Below, piece by piece: positions 1 to 10,199 of a DNA stretch of 64,000 nucleotides. Every line of letters begins with the position of its first letter. The stretch's first letter is position 1. The notes beneath the pieces were generated by a model. That model worked only from the letters and a program-made list of their open reading frames with translations, was not told the DNA's origin and did not search any database. Source of the stretch: Colwellia sp. M166 (GTDB taxonomy: Bacteria; Pseudomonadota; Gammaproteobacteria; Enterobacterales; Alteromonadaceae); NCBI RefSeq assembly GCF_024585285.1, contig NZ_CP040755.1, positions 1,798,001-1,862,000 of the forward strand, in the 5' to 3' direction. The translations under genes and the position numbers were made by a program.

Positions 1-1751
1 TAACCGGTTATGATTTACCGATCAGTGAATTGAAAAATTTCCGCCAGCTGCACTCTAAAACACCAGGTCATCCTGAGTACGGTTACACCCCTGGCGTAGA
101 AACTACCACAGGTCCGCTAGGTGCTGGCGTGTCAAATGCTGTTGGTATGGCGATTGCTGAAAAAACCTTAGCGGCACAATTTAACCGTGAAGGTCATAAC
201 ATTGTTGATCACAATACCTATGTATTTTTAGGTGATGGTTGCTTAATGGAAGGCATTTCTCATGAAGCCTGTTCATTAGCCGGTACCTTAGGGTTAGGTA
301 AATTAGTCGCTTTTTGGGACGACAACGGTATTTCAATTGATGGCCATGTTGAAGGCTGGTTTACTGATGATACGCCTGCACGTTTTGCTGCTTACGGTTG
401 GCATGTAGTCAGCGTTGACGGTCATGATCCAGAAGCTATCGCTGCCGCTATCGTTGAAGCTAAGTCAGTGACTGACAAACCTTCAATGATTTGTTGTAAA
501 ACCATTATTGGTTTTGGTTCTCCAAACAAAGAAGGCACGCACGATTGTCATGGCGCACCTTTAGGCGATGATGAAATTGCAGCGACACGTGAAAAATTAA
601 ATTGGCCACATGCACCTTTTGAAATTCCAGCAGACATTTATGCAGATTGGGATCAAAAAGAAAAAGGCACTGCAGAGCAAACCAGCTGGAATGATAAATT
701 TGCCGCTTACCAAGCAGCACATCCTGAATTAGCCGCTGAATATGAGCGTCGTGTTATTAAAGGTGATTTACCAGCAGAATTTGAAGATAAAGCTAATGCC
801 TATATTTTAGCATGCCAAGAAAAAGCTGAAAATGTTGCCTCACGTAAAGCATCACAAAATACCATTGAAGTATTTGGTGCGATGTTACCTGAATTATTAG
901 GTGGCTCAGCTGATTTAGCCGGTTCAAACTTAACCCTTTGGTCTGGTTCAAAAGGTATTCAAGAAGATGCCGCAGGTAACTATATTTTCTACGGTGTACG
1001 TGAGTTTGGTATGAGCGGTATCATGAACGGTATTTCGTTACATGGCGGCTTTATTAACTACGGCGCGACGTTCATGATGTTTATGGAATATGCACGTAAC
1101 GCAGTACGTATGTCAGCATTAATGGGTATTCAAAACGTTTTTGTTTATACCCATGATTCAATTGGCCAAGGTGAAGATGGTCCAACACATCAGCCAATTG
1201 AGCAATTAACCAACCTGCGTACTACCCCGAACATGGTGACATGGCGTCCAGCAGATGCAACTGAATCTGCCGTATCATGGAAAAATGCTATTGAACGCCA
1301 AAATGCGCCAACATCGCTAATTTTCTCTCGTCAGGGTTTACCTGCTTTAAGCCGTACTAGCGCACAAGTTGCAGATATTGCAAAAGGTGGTTACATCTTA
1401 AAAGATAGTGTTGGTACACCAGCCGTTATTCTCATTGCGACAGGCTCGGAAGTGTCATTGGCACTAAAAGCAGCTGAAGCATTAGGTGATAGTGTGCGTG
1501 TTGTATCTATGCCATCAACCAATATTTTTGATGCTCAAGATAGCGAATACAAAGAGTCAGTATTACCTTCATCAGTGACTCAACGTGTTGCTATTGAAGC
1601 TGCTCATACTGATTTTTGGTATAAGTATGTTGGCTTGAACGGCAAAGTTGTCGGCATGACGACTTTTGGTGAGTCAGCACCAGGTAACGTATTACTTGAG
1701 TACTTTGGTTTTACTGTTGAAAACATTGTAAAAACAGTCAATAGCCTTTAA
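1..1751 (+). CDS. tkt: Transketolase, 5'-truncated by the window edge
   Basis: Transketolase, the thiamine-diphosphate enzyme that moves C2 units between sugar phosphates in the non-oxidative pentose phosphate pathway (cytosol). The frame is open from position 3, before the first in-frame Met at 30, and those first codons ([10 protein letters not shown]) match the family, so the gene starts outside the window. About 582 residues are visible of a usual ~660. Seen: substrate-loop [11 protein letters not shown], ThDP/Mg motif [13 protein letters not shown] followed by the DDNGISIDG segment, and the pyrimidine-domain signature [17 protein letters not shown]. The C-terminus is complete. It heads a codirectional tkt-epd-pgk-fba cluster, an order common in gammaproteobacteria. 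Identity is very secure. Confidence 0.97.
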   Translation, partial: TGYDLPISELKNFRQLHSKTPGHPEYGYTPGVETTTGPLGAGVSNAVGMAIAEKTLAAQFNREGHNIVDHNTYVFLGDGCLMEGISHEACSLAGTLGLGKLVAFWDDNGISIDGHVEGWFTDDTPARFAAYGWHVVSVDGHDPEAIAAAIVEAKSVTDKPSMICCKTIIGFGSPNKEGTHDCHGAPLGDDEIAATREKLNWPHAPFEIPADIYADWDQKEKGTAEQTSWNDKFAAYQAAHPELAAEYERRVIKGDLPAEFEDKANAYILACQEKAENVASRKASQNTIEVFGAMLPELLGGSADLAGSNLTLWSGSKGIQEDAAGNYIFYGVREFGMSGIMNGISLHGGFINYGATFMMFMEYARNAVRMSALMGIQNVFVYTHDSIGQGEDGPTHQPIEQLTNLRTTPNMVTWRPADATESAVSWKNAIERQNAPTSLIFSRQGLPALSRTSAQVADIAKGGYILKDSVGTPAVILIATGSEVSLALKAAEALGDSVRVVSMPSTNIFDAQDSEYKESVLPSSVTQRVAIEAAHTDFWYKYVGLNGKVVGMTTFGESAPGNVLLEYFGFTVENIVKTVNSL

Positions 1752-1777
1752 GTCTTAATAAAATAATCATGAAGTTG

Positions 1778-1806
1778 TAGCCAGTTAAGTATTACTTAAC
1801 TGGCTA
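1778..1806. terminator. 13-bp perfect hairpin after tkt
   Basis: TAGCCAGTTAAGT and its exact reverse complement are separated by ATT, 26 bp after the tkt stop. There is no T-run behind it, so it may be a weak terminator or an mRNA 3'-end stabiliser between tkt and epd rather than a strong intrinsic terminator. Confidence 0.55.
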
Positions 1807-1907
1807 TTAAATGATTAATAAAATCACCACTCATGTCGAGTACATTTCGCTTAACTCACATTAAATCCGCACTGTATTCAACATAGAGCGCTATAAATCA
1901 GAAATAT

Positions 1908-2921
1908 ATGTCAATTAATATTGCAATAAACGGCTTTGGTAGGATCGGCAGAAATGTGGTTCGTGCACTTTATGAAAATGGCAGAACCAACGAATTCAAC
2001 TTAGTCGCCATTAATGAACTTGCCGAACCAGAAGGTATAGCTCACTTATTAAAATATGACTCTACACATGGCCGCTTTTCATTTGCGGTGCAACAAAGTG
2101 GCGCTAAATTATTTATTGCTGGTGACGAGATAGCACTCAGTCATGAAGCTGATATTACTAACCTGCCTTGGCAGCAGCATAATGTCGACATCGTCATTGA
2201 TTGCACCGGAAAATATGGCAGTCAAGCTGATGGCCAACAGCATATTGAGCAAGGGGCAAAAAAGGTGCTTTTTTCCCATCCTGGCTCACAAGATTTAGAC
2301 GCGACCATTATCTATGGTATCAACCATCAACGACTTACCTCTGCTGAAAAAATAGTATCGAACGGCTCTTGCACCACCAACTGTGTGGTACCTGTTATTG
2401 AGGTTTTAGATAAAGCCTTTGGTGTTGAAAGTGGTGCCATTACAACAATTCACTCTTCCATGCATGATCAACAGGTGATCGATGCCTATCATCCTGATTT
2501 ACGCCGTTCTCGTGCCGCTAGCCAATCGATAATACCTGTTGATACTAAGCTTGCTGCGGGTATTGAGCGTATATTACCAAAATTTGCCGGTCGCTTTGAA
2601 GCCATAGCCGTACGCGTACCTACTATCAATGTCACCGCTATGGACTTAAGCTTAAATTTATCAAGCGACGCGACTATTGCTGATATTAATCAAGCAATAG
2701 TCGATGCACAAAACAATGGCCTAGCGGGTATTTTAGGCTATACCACTGAGCCGTTAGTTTCTATCGATTTTAACCATGACCCACACTCGTGTATTGTTGA
2801 TGGCAATCAAACGCGTGTTAGTCACAAGCGTTTAGTTAAACTCCTTATTTGGTGTGATAACGAATGGGGTTTTGCTAACCGTATACTCGATACCGCCTTT
2901 ACGATGGCGAAGGTAAAATAA
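1908..2921 (+). CDS. epd: D-erythrose-4-phosphate dehydrogenase
   Basis: GAPDH-superfamily enzyme oxidising erythrose 4-phosphate to 4-phosphoerythronate, the entry to de novo pyridoxal 5'-phosphate synthesis. The N-terminal Rossmann motif is [15 protein letters not shown]. The catalytic Cys lies in SNGSCTTNC (the usual Epd/GapA residue before SC is Ala; here it is Gly). Epd-type rather than glycolytic GAPDH is supported by the segment [19 protein letters not shown], by [15 protein letters not shown], and by placement directly before pgk as in E. coli epd-pgk-fbaA. Length 337 aa is normal. No strong Shine-Dalgarno is visible before the ATG. Confidence 0.95.
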   Translation: MSINIAINGFGRIGRNVVRALYENGRTNEFNLVAINELAEPEGIAHLLKYDSTHGRFSFAVQQSGAKLFIAGDEIALSHEADITNLPWQQHNVDIVIDCTGKYGSQADGQQHIEQGAKKVLFSHPGSQDLDATIIYGINHQRLTSAEKIVSNGSCTTNCVVPVIEVLDKAFGVESGAITTIHSSMHDQQVIDAYHPDLRRSRAASQSIIPVDTKLAAGIERILPKFAGRFEAIAVRVPTINVTAMDLSLNLSSDATIADINQAIVDAQNNGLAGILGYTTEPLVSIDFNHDPHSCIVDGNQTRVSHKRLVKLLIWCDNEWGFANRILDTAFTMAKVK

Positions 2922-2999
2922 TTCGATACGATATCGTCAAACTATTATATTATTTAATAATTGACTTAACAGTTAAACTTCTACCAACAGGGAATAAAC

Positions 3000-4178
3000 A
3001 TGTCAGTAATCAAAATGACCGATTTAGCATTAAACAATCAGCGTGTGCTCATTCGTCAAGACTTAAATGTGCCAGTTAAAGCTGGTAAAATCACCTCAGA
3101 CGCTCGTTTAAGAGCAGCTTTACCAACACTTAAATTGGCTTTAGAAGCTGGTGCAAAAGTCATGGTGATGTCACATTTAGGCCGTCCAATTGAAGGCGAA
3201 TATAATCCTGAATTTTCTTTACAGCCGGTAGCTGATTATCTTGCCGCGGCGTTGAACGTACCTGTTCGTTTAGCGAAAAGCTACTTAGATGGTGTAGAAG
3301 TCAATGTTGGCGAGTTAGTGTTATTTGAAAATATTCGTTTTAACGACGGTGAAAAAAATAATAACGACGGCTTATCAAAGAAACTCGCGGCCCTTTGTGA
3401 TATTTTCGTTATGGACGCATTTGGCACCGCTCACCGCGCTCAAGCGAGTACCCATGGCGTAGCAAAATATGCACCGACAGCCTGCGCAGGGCCATTATTA
3501 GCCGGTGAGTTGGCGGCCTTATCAAAAGCACTTGATAACCCTGCCCGCCCGTTAGTTGCGATTGTTGGTGGCTCTAAAGTGTCAACTAAGCTAACCGTAC
3601 TAGATTCTCTAGCCGGTATTGTTGACCAATTAGTTGTTGGCGGCGGCATTGCTAATACCTTTATTGCTTCGCAAGGCCATAATGTTGGTAAGTCGTTATT
3701 CGAAGCTGATTTAGTTGATGAAGCAAAACGCTTAACTAAACAAGCCAACGATAATAACGGTTCTATTCCAGTACCGACTGATGTCATTGTCGGCCAAGAA
3801 TTTTCTGAAACGGCACCGGCTACACTTAAAAATGTTAACGACGTTGCTGATGACGATATGATTTTTGATATTGGGCCAGAAAGCGCGAAGGTATTAGCAG
3901 AGATTATTGCCAAGGCCGGTACCGTAGTATGGAATGGCCCTGTTGGTGTATTTGAATTTGATCAGTTTGGTAAAGGCACTGAAGTCATCGCCCGCGCTAT
4001 TGCTGATAGTAAGGCGTTTTCTATCGCCGGTGGTGGTGACACATTAGCCGCTGTTGATAAATACAATATTGCCGATAAAGTATCTTATATTTCAACTGGT
4101 GGTGGTGCTTTTCTTGAATTTTTAGAAGGCAAAAAGCTACCTGCAGTTGAGATTTTGGAAGCTCGAGCTAAAGGATAA
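3000..4178 (+). CDS. pgk: Phosphoglycerate kinase
   Basis: Transfers the acyl phosphate of 1,3-bisphosphoglycerate to ADP in glycolysis (reversible in gluconeogenesis). Seen: N-terminal substrate-binding [24 protein letters not shown], the hinge-side [20 protein letters not shown] and the Gly-rich [11 protein letters not shown] near the C-terminus. The 392-aa length is that of a full-length bacterial Pgk. The start is preceded by AGGGAATAAAC, a good ribosome site. It lies 78 bp after epd and is probably cotranscribed with it. The 271 bp downstream separates it from fba. Confidence 0.98.
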   Translation: MSVIKMTDLALNNQRVLIRQDLNVPVKAGKITSDARLRAALPTLKLALEAGAKVMVMSHLGRPIEGEYNPEFSLQPVADYLAAALNVPVRLAKSYLDGVEVNVGELVLFENIRFNDGEKNNNDGLSKKLAALCDIFVMDAFGTAHRAQASTHGVAKYAPTACAGPLLAGELAALSKALDNPARPLVAIVGGSKVSTKLTVLDSLAGIVDQLVVGGGIANTFIASQGHNVGKSLFEADLVDEAKRLTKQANDNNGSIPVPTDVIVGQEFSETAPATLKNVNDVADDDMIFDIGPESAKVLAEIIAKAGTVVWNGPVGVFEFDQFGKGTEVIARAIADSKAFSIAGGGDTLAAVDKYNIADKVSYISTGGGAFLEFLEGKKLPAVEILEARAKG

Positions 4179-4385
4179 TTTACCGTTTGAGCTAGAAGCT
4201 ACCATTAACATCAGTTAGCTGACTGTTTTGGATAGCACTTAGGCTTTGATTAAATTGTTATTATTTACCTAATTGGCAAACTAAATTAAAGCCTAATTTA
4301 AAAATTATGTAAGTCAGAGCGATTTGGTATTTATTCTAGTGCAAATTACTAAAACCATCTGATACAATTACGATACGAAAGCGTT

Positions 4386-4404
4386 AAGTTTCACACTGAA
4401 ACTT
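4386..4404. promoter_or_regulatory. Inverted repeat upstream of fba
   Basis: AAGTTTC-N5-GAAACTT lies about 45 bp before the fba start, inside the 271-bp pgk-fba gap. A spaced dyad at this place could be a regulator site for a separate fba promoter. The GAAAC half-sites recall FruR/Cra but the spacing differs from the Cra operator, so no regulator is assigned. The rest of the gap is AT-rich, with a loose dyad (TTAGGCTTT ... AAAGCCTAA) near 4247-4293 that may end the pgk transcript. Confidence 0.3.
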
Positions 4405-4449
4405 ATGCAAATCAATTTTGCTACTATTTATAATCACAGGAGTTAGTTC

Positions 4450-5514
4450 ATGGCTTTAGTTTCTATGCGCCAAATGTTAGATCATGCCGCCGAAAATGGA
4501 TACGGTATCCCTGCCTTTAACGTTAACAATTTAGAACAAGTTAGAGCTATCATGCTTGCTGCTGACGAGACTAATAGCCCTGTAATACTTCAGGGTTCAG
4601 CAGGCGCTAGAGCATATGCAGGTGCACCATTTTTACGTCACTTAATTTTAGCAGCAATCGAAGAATTTCCTCATATTCCTGTAGTGATGCATCAAGATCA
4701 CGGTACATCACCGAGTGTTTGTCAGCGCTCAATCCAATTAGGCTTTTCATCAGTAATGATGGACGGTTCATTAATGGATGATGGCAAAACACCATCAAGC
4801 TATGAATATAATGTTGATGTTACGCGTCGTACCGTTGAGATGGCACATGCTTGTGGTGTTTCAGTTGAAGGTGAATTAGGTTGTTTAGGCTCACTTGAAA
4901 CGGGTGAAGCCGGTGAAGAAGATGGCATTGGCGCTGTTGGTAAGTTAACTATGGAGCAAATGCTTACTGATCCAGAAGAAGCGGCTGATTTTGTACAAAA
5001 AACTCAAGTTGATGCCCTAGCTATTGCTTGTGGTACTTCACACGGCGCTTATAAATTTACTCGTCCACCAACAGGCGATATATTAGCGATTGATCGTATT
5101 AAAGCCATTCATAACCGTATTCCTAACACACACTTGGTTATGCATGGTTCATCTTCTGTACCACAAGACTGGTTAGCGATAATTAACGAGTTTGGTGGAA
5201 AAATCCCTGAAACTTACGGTGTACCTGTTGAGCAAATTCAAGAAGGCATTAAAAATGGTGTGCGTAAAATCAATATCGACACCGATTTACGTTTAGCATC
5301 AACGGGGGCTGTACGTCGCTTCTTAGCTGAAAATCCGAGTGAATTTGATCCCCGTAAGTTCCTAAAAGCATCAACTCAAGCAATGTCTGATATTTGTAAG
5401 GCTCGCTACGAAGCTTTTGGTACTGTTGGTCAAGCAGCAAAAATCAAACCTATTTCTTTAGATAATATGTTTATGCAGTATGCTAGCGGTAAGTTAGACG
5501 CGATAATTAAGTAA
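4450..5514 (+). CDS. fba: Fructose-bisphosphate aldolase, class II (Calvin-cycle subtype)
   Basis: Zinc-dependent aldolase cleaving or forming fructose 1,6-bisphosphate. Seen: N-terminal [11 protein letters not shown], zinc-ligand stretch [43 protein letters not shown], and the C-terminal [13 protein letters not shown]. At 354 aa, and with this [24 protein letters not shown] pattern, it belongs to the longer class II subtype named after Calvin-cycle aldolases, unlike E. coli FbaA. That naming does not imply carbon fixation; no RuBisCO genes are here. A good ribosome site (CAGGAG) precedes the ATG. It occupies the same position as fbaA in the E. coli epd-pgk-fbaA-mscS series. Confidence 0.96.
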   Translation: MALVSMRQMLDHAAENGYGIPAFNVNNLEQVRAIMLAADETNSPVILQGSAGARAYAGAPFLRHLILAAIEEFPHIPVVMHQDHGTSPSVCQRSIQLGFSSVMMDGSLMDDGKTPSSYEYNVDVTRRTVEMAHACGVSVEGELGCLGSLETGEAGEEDGIGAVGKLTMEQMLTDPEEAADFVQKTQVDALAIACGTSHGAYKFTRPPTGDILAIDRIKAIHNRIPNTHLVMHGSSSVPQDWLAIINEFGGKIPETYGVPVEQIQEGIKNGVRKINIDTDLRLASTGAVRRFLAENPSEFDPRKFLKASTQAMSDICKARYEAFGTVGQAAKIKPISLDNMFMQYASGKLDAIIK

Positions 5515-5572
5515 TATTAATTAACAGTTACTTATAACTATTTAACTTAGATAGTAAACGAGCATATTTACC

Positions 5573-5591
5573 AGGCGACCTTAGGTTGCCT
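5573..5591 (+). terminator. Intrinsic terminator after fba
   Basis: AGGCGACC-TTA-GGTTGCCT hairpin (one G-U pair) followed directly by TTTTATTTT, 59 bp after the fba stop and ahead of mscS. Confidence 0.85.
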
Positions 5592-5725
5592 TTTTATTTT
5601 CAAAATCCCTACCAACGCTATTCTGCAACATATGTTAATAATTTAATTAAGCTATTAACAATTTAATGTCATTTATTTTCATGTTGATTATAATTCGGGC
5701 TTTGTAACAGCTTTTAAGGTAAATA

Positions 5726-6556
5726 ATGGATATAGCTCAAAACTGGCTTGTAGATAATCAGCAAATGTTAATAGATTTCGCAATTAAATTAATCGTTGCT
5801 ATAGCGATAGTTTTCATCGGTAAATTTATAGCTAACATGGTACGTCGAGGCGTAGTAAAAGTAATGCGTCATAAGGGCATGGATGATGCGATCATTTCAT
5901 TCATCAGTAGCCTATTATATGGCATGTTATTTTTTATCGTTATTGTTGCTGCAATATCGCATTTAGGTTTTAACACCACTTCGTTAGTGGCAATCGTTGG
6001 TGCTGCTGGCTTAGCTATAGGCTTAGCGCTACAAGGTTCATTATCGAACTTTGCATCAGGGGTATTGCTGATTGTTTTCAAGCCATTCAAGTCCGGTGAC
6101 TTTATTGAAGTATCGGGTGTCGCTGGAATTGTTGAGAAAATTTTAATTTTTTCAACTGAATTAAGAACCGGTGATAATAAGACCGTCATTATTCCAAATG
6201 GCTCTATTACCAGTGGCACTATCACCAATTACTCAACAAAACCAACAAGAAGAATAGATTTGATTATCGGCGTGAGTTATGATGCCGACCTCGCGAAAAC
6301 CAAAGCACTTTTGCTTAAGTTAGTCAGTGCCGATCAGCGTGTATTAAAAGATCAAGCAATCACTGTTGGTGTTTCTGAACTAGCTGATAGCAGTGTTAAT
6401 TTCGTGGTAAGACCTTGGGTTAAATCTTCAGATTACTGGCCAACTTACTTCGATTTACTGGAAAAAATTAAAACTGAATTGGACAACGAAGGTATCGAAA
6501 TCCCATTCCCACAATTATCTGTTCATATGAATAAAGAGGAAAAAAATGAGTCTTAA
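5726..6556 (+). CDS. mscS: Small-conductance mechanosensitive channel
   Basis: Inner-membrane channel opened by membrane tension to release solutes on hypo-osmotic shock. Three predicted transmembrane helices at about 18-38, 58-80 and 88-118; the third is the Gly/Ala-rich pore helix containing AAGLAIGLALQGSLSNFASG, followed by the cytosolic beta domain (FKSGDFIEV, VIIPNGSITSGTITNYS) and the C-terminal alpha/beta domain. At 276 aa it matches E. coli MscS. Its position downstream of the aldolase gene is also as in E. coli. Its last 11 bases overlap the next gene, suggesting translational coupling. Confidence 0.95.
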   Translation: MDIAQNWLVDNQQMLIDFAIKLIVAIAIVFIGKFIANMVRRGVVKVMRHKGMDDAIISFISSLLYGMLFFIVIVAAISHLGFNTTSLVAIVGAAGLAIGLALQGSLSNFASGVLLIVFKPFKSGDFIEVSGVAGIVEKILIFSTELRTGDNKTVIIPNGSITSGTITNYSTKPTRRIDLIIGVSYDADLAKTKALLLKLVSADQRVLKDQAITVGVSELADSSVNFVVRPWVKSSDYWPTYFDLLEKIKTELDNEGIEIPFPQLSVHMNKEEKNES

Positions 6557-7325
6557 GTTAATATCCACCGCGTTATGTTGTGTTTCACTAACAACGGTAG
6601 CAGAAGAAGCAACCACACCAAAAGAAAAATCACCTTATACTGCTTCTGCAGAATTAGGTATGCTTTTCAAAACCGGTGATACCAACAGCGCAGATGTTAA
6701 AGCAGGCTTTGATTTTGCTCACGAAAAGGCGGCTTGGAAATCAACCGTGCGGCTAGATCTGTTGATCAAGAAAAGTGAAGAAGAAGATGAAGACGGTGAA
6801 GAGCATTTTAATACCAGTGATCAAAAATTTACACTCGTAGGTCAAACTAACTATACACTTGATAAAGCCAGTCCAAACTACATTTATGCTAATGTTTCAT
6901 ATGAAGATAACCGCTTTAGCAGCTTTGAAAATCAGAGCTCAATATCAACAGGTTGGGGTCGTCGTTGGTTCGAAACTGAAAAAGCAACCTTAGATGCTGA
7001 TATTGGTCCAGGCTTTAAGCGCGATGTGATTCGTCAAACAGATACCCAAGATGAAGAAACTAAATCAGCTTTTATCGTGCAGGCACAAGCATTGTACACA
7101 CGTCAAATTAATGAACATGTGTTGTTTAAACAGTTATTAGTTGCAAAATACTCGCCAAAAAGTGATGAAAATAGCACCTACAAAGCTCAAACCTCAATTT
7201 CAACTAAGTTGATTGAAACACTACAACTTAAGTTTAGTATTACCTTAGACTACAATACAGAAGTTGATGAAGATAAAGAGAACTTAAATACCGAAACCGC
7301 AATGACTTTGGTTTACAGCTTTTAA
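6546..7325 (+). CDS. DUF481 outer-membrane protein
   Basis: Predicted outer-membrane beta-barrel of the DUF481 (YdiY-like, 'salt-induced outer membrane protein') family. The first ~19 residues form a signal peptide ending near TTVAEEA. The mature part begins ASAELGMLFKTGDTNSADV, the typical DUF481 opening, continues with alternating hydrophobic/polar strands and ends in an aromatic residue (LVYSF), as Bam-assembled barrels do. An acidic loop (EEEDEDGEEH) lies near residue 80. Start chosen at the ATG behind AGAGGAAAAAA, overlapping mscS by 11 bp. Sharing a transcript with an osmotic safety valve hints at osmotic or ionic stress, but the molecular role of DUF481 proteins is not established. Confidence 0.85.
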   Translation: MSLKLISTALCCVSLTTVAEEATTPKEKSPYTASAELGMLFKTGDTNSADVKAGFDFAHEKAAWKSTVRLDLLIKKSEEEDEDGEEHFNTSDQKFTLVGQTNYTLDKASPNYIYANVSYEDNRFSSFENQSSISTGWGRRWFETEKATLDADIGPGFKRDVIRQTDTQDEETKSAFIVQAQALYTRQINEHVLFKQLLVAKYSPKSDENSTYKAQTSISTKLIETLQLKFSITLDYNTEVDEDKENLNTETAMTLVYSF

Positions 7326-7417
7326 ATACGATGTGATTTCTCTAATATCAGTAGTAGCATTGCTGAGTGGGCATAATGCATATCTTTACTAAAACGAATG
7401 AATTGAAAGGAAGAATA

Positions 7418-7954
7418 ATGAAAACAAAATCAAATTTTTGGCTTCAAAATATATCTGTTATTTTTATTTATTTAGCTGCTACATTTTTTGTATCAGCTCA
7501 AGAGACAATAACTAGAAGTAATATTGAAGCAGTTCCATTAGCTATTCATGGCCATGATATTATTAGTTATTATAATAATGATATTGTTCAGAAAGGCAAC
7601 AATAACTTTCAAGCAATCTATAAAGGAAAAAGGTATATATTTACAAAGAAAGAAAACCAACTTTTATTTGCAAAAAATCCTGAAAAATATTTACCTAAAT
7701 TTGACGGTCTTTGTGCACATTCAGCATCACACCAAAAAATGATAGCTGGTAACCCATCTGTATATGTAGTTGATCAAGGAAACTTATATTTCTTTCTTGA
7801 TAACAATGCAAAAAACGCTTGGAACGAACGAGACGACGACAAAGTAGCAAAAGCTAGTAAACATTGGCAATACACTGCTACAAAGTTAAATAACGATTTA
7901 AAAGCAAAAAAACTTTGGAAAGAAAAAAATACCGTTGAACTATTTACCTTTTAA
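7418..7954 (+). CDS. Secreted YHS-domain protein
   Basis: Periplasmic or surface protein with one YHS domain, a small fold that in other proteins may bind metal. The start used is the ATG at 7418, preceded by GAAAGGAAGA; an in-frame ATG at 7367 lacks a ribosome site. A signal peptide covers about residues 1-28 (cut near VSAQE). The YHS core runs from IHGHDIISYY through RYIFTKKENQLLFAKNPEKY to FDGLCAHSAS, and ends with NAWNERDDDKV. The common YGGYCAYA of the family reads FDGLCAHS here. Base composition is clearly more AT-rich than in neighbouring genes and Lys/Asn are abundant, so it may be acquired or very low-expressed. Substrate unknown. Confidence 0.75.
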   Translation: MKTKSNFWLQNISVIFIYLAATFFVSAQETITRSNIEAVPLAIHGHDIISYYNNDIVQKGNNNFQAIYKGKRYIFTKKENQLLFAKNPEKYLPKFDGLCAHSASHQKMIAGNPSVYVVDQGNLYFFLDNNAKNAWNERDDDKVAKASKHWQYTATKLNNDLKAKKLWKEKNTVELFTF

Positions 7955-7971
7955 ATAATTCATATGACAAA

Positions 7972-8007
7972 ATCACTGGCACTATTGATGTCAATAGTGC
8001 CAGTGAT
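7972..8007. terminator. 17-bp perfect hairpin after the YHS gene
   Basis: ATCACTGGCACTATTGA and its exact reverse complement with a TG loop, 18 bp after the stop codon. There is no clear T-tract behind it. It probably marks the 3' end of the YHS transcript. Confidence 0.6.
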
Positions 8008-8126
8008 TATCATTATAAAATCATAGTACTAACGATTAAGACTAAGTCGACAATAAGAATAGCTTGAGTTCTTATCTAGAAATACTTTATATCACAGCAT
8101 AATCCTCGCTAAAATTTAACTAATCT

Positions 8127-8323
8127 CAGTTCGGGTTAATGGACTTTATAACCTGTTAATTCATAGTGTTATTGGCTAAATTATACACGATATCTTTTAA
8201 GTAAAAGATTAAAAAAAGCGCAATAATGGAATTTAGGCGCTTAGCAAGGAATTTTTACAAACCAATAGCGAGCTATTGGGCGTTTAAATAGCATTGTTGG
8301 GTAAAGTAGCTTAACCCGAACTG
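8127..8323. repeat. 197-bp MITE-like element with 13-bp terminal inverted repeats
   Basis: CAGTTCGGGTTAA at 8127-8139 is matched exactly by TTAACCCGAACTG at 8311-8323. The 170 bp between hold no coding frame but contain internal dyads (AGCGCAATAATG...GGCGCTT; CCAATAGCGAGCTATTGG). A solitary end, TAACCCGAACT, occurs at 56472-56482. The structure fits a non-autonomous mobile or structured repeat. It fills much of the 655-bp gap between the YHS gene and aceA. Confidence 0.65.
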
Positions 8324-8333
8324 GGGTTAACTA

Positions 8334-8358
8334 AGACCAAGTTTATTAAGTTTAGTAT
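8334..8358. repeat. Degenerate 25-bp solo copy of the ATACCAA repeat family
   Basis: AGACCAAGTTTATTAAGTTTAGTAT has the same length and layout as the better-preserved 25-bp copy at 62405-62429 (ATACCAA...TTTGGTAT). Its left half is identical to the left end of the 63559 copy (ACCAAGTTTATTAAGTTT). It lies 11 bp from the 197-bp element. The remaining 8359-8530 stretch shows nothing recognisable. Confidence 0.5.
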
Positions 8359-8535
8359 TAGATTACATTGCATCGCACTTCTACGCGTAATATCATGAAA
8401 ATAATCTGTTATTGTATAGTTTAGAAAAGTGAATATATCACGAACACTCGCGCTAAATTAAATACCCAACCAAGCATAGTTGATATGCAATTAAAGCATT
8501 AACAGTACAAAGTGACTTATCCTAGAACTATAAAA

Positions 8536-8560
8536 AAGCCCTACTTTAGAAGTAGAGCCT
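8536..8560 (-). terminator. Intrinsic terminator of aceA
   Basis: Read on the minus strand: AGGCTCTACTT-CTA-AAGTAGGGCTT, with two G-U pairs, followed by TTTT. It lies about 50 bp beyond the aceA stop. Confidence 0.8.
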
Positions 8561-8609
8561 TTTACTTTGGTTGGGATTTACTGATAAATTATAAATTTAT
8601 CATAAATTT

Positions 8610-10199
8610 TTAGCCAAACTGGTTAGACGTGTTTTTCGCACCACCCGCTTTAAGTGCATTTTCACCGGCAAAGTACTCTTTATGATCATCACCCATATCA
8701 GAGCCTGACATGTTTTGATGCTTAACACAGGCAATACCTTGACGAATCTCTTCACGTTGAACATTTTTAACGTAACCAAGCATGCCTTGTTCACCGAAGT
8801 ATTCTTTCGCTAAATTATCTACCGACAATGCCGTAGTATGGTAAGTAGGCAGTGTAATCAAGTGATGGAATACGTTTGCTTCACGTGCAGTATCAGCTTG
8901 GAAAGTACGCGTACGTTCATCCGCTACAGCAGATAGTTCTGTTTCGTCATACTCTGCACTCATTAAGTTATCGCGATCATAGGCCGAAACATCTTTCCCC
9001 TCTTCAACCATGGCATCAAACACTTGTTGACGGAAGTTTAACGTCCAGTTAAAAGATGGTGAGTTGTTATAAACAAGTTTAGCGTCTGGATGAACTTTAC
9101 GAACGTCGTTCATCATGCCAGCGATTTCGTGTACGGTAGGAACTGCAGTTTCAATCCAAAGTAGATCTGCACCCGCATTAAGTGCACCGATACAATCAAA
9201 TACACAACGCTCATGACCAGTGCCTTGGCGGAATTGATATAAACCAGAAGGTAAACGCTTAGGACGAACCAGTTTACCATCACGGTTGAAACATACATCA
9301 CCTTCAGCCATGTCTGTTACGTCAATTTCTTCAACGTCTAAATAAGAGTTATAGATATCGCCAGAATCACCAGGCTCTTTAACAACCGCGATTTCTTTCG
9401 TTAGACCTGCACCTTCAGAGTCAGTACGTGCCACGATTAAACCGTTATCAATACCTAATTCGAGGAAAGCATGGCGTAAAGCACGAATTTTCGCATGGAA
9501 GTCTGCGTGAGGTACGGTTACTTTACCATCTTGGTGACCACATTGTTTTTCATCCGCTACTTGGTTTTCGATTTGCAGAGCACAAGCACCGGCTTCAATC
9601 ATTTGCTTAGCCATGATGTAAGTTGCTTCTGCATTACCAAAACCGGCATCGATATCAGCAACAATAGGTACAACATGTGTTACATGGTTATCAATTTGCT
9701 CTTGAATTGCTGCTTTTTCACGCTCTGTAGTTGCTGCATCTAATTCACGGAAAAGGCCACCTAATTCACGAGCATCCGCTTGGCGAAGGAAAGTATAAAG
9801 CTCTGCAACTAAAGAGGCTACACTAGTTTTTTCATGCATAGATTGATCAGGAAGTGGACCAAATTCACTGCGCAGTGCTGCTACCATCCAACCAGAAAGG
9901 TATAAATAGCGACGATCAGTTTGACCATTAAAATGTTTCTTAATAGAGATCATTTTTTGTTGACCAACAAAACCATGCCAACAACCTAAAGATTGAGTAT
10001 ATTTGGTTTTATCTGCGTCAAAAGCCGCCATATCTTTACGCATAATGTCTGCGGTATATTGAGCAATTTCTAATCCAGTTTTGAATTTGTTTTGCACTCG
10101 CATACGGGCTACTGATTCAGGATTAATCACATCCCATGAACTGCCAGCTTTCTCTTTAATTGCTTTAACCGCTTCTATTGCACTTTGATAATTAGACAT
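8610..10199 (-). CDS. aceA: Isocitrate lyase (long form)
   Basis: Splits isocitrate into glyoxylate and succinate, the first step of the glyoxylate shunt needed for growth on acetate or fatty acids. The catalytic Cys is C220 in DEKQCGHQDGKVTVPH; the Mg-binding VADIDAGFG lies at about 180-188. At 529 aa it belongs to the long isocitrate lyase type of Pseudomonas and marine gammaproteobacteria (~530 aa), not the ~430-aa E. coli type. The start is the ATG after GGAGAAAGT on the minus strand. It is divergent from the LysR gene at 10541, with a 341-bp shared upstream region, and has its own terminator. Confidence 0.96.
   Translation of the reverse strand: MSNYQSAIEAVKAIKEKAGSSWDVINPESVARMRVQNKFKTGLEIAQYTADIMRKDMAAFDADKTKYTQSLGCWHGFVGQQKMISIKKHFNGQTDRRYLYLSGWMVAALRSEFGPLPDQSMHEKTSVASLVAELYTFLRQADARELGGLFRELDAATTEREKAAIQEQIDNHVTHVVPIVADIDAGFGNAEATYIMAKQMIEAGACALQIENQVADEKQCGHQDGKVTVPHADFHAKIRALRHAFLELGIDNGLIVARTDSEGAGLTKEIAVVKEPGDSGDIYNSYLDVEEIDVTDMAEGDVCFNRDGKLVRPKRLPSGLYQFRQGTGHERCVFDCIGALNAGADLLWIETAVPTVHEIAGMMNDVRKVHPDAKLVYNNSPSFNWTLNFRQQVFDAMVEEGKDVSAYDRDNLMSAEYDETELSAVADERTRTFQADTAREANVFHHLITLPTYHTTALSVDNLAKEYFGEQGMLGYVKNVQREEIRQGIACVKHQNMSGSDMGDDHKEYFAGENALKAGGAKNTSNQFG

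Noticed and set aside
3440..3913. 157-codon minus-strand ORF inside pgk
   Set aside because: Antisense shadow of a highly conserved gene; its sequence has no independent family features.
4450..5514. Carbon fixation suggested by a 'Calvin-cycle subtype' aldolase
   Set aside because: The subtype name reflects sequence grouping only; no RuBisCO or phosphoribulokinase genes are present and the glycolytic context explains it.
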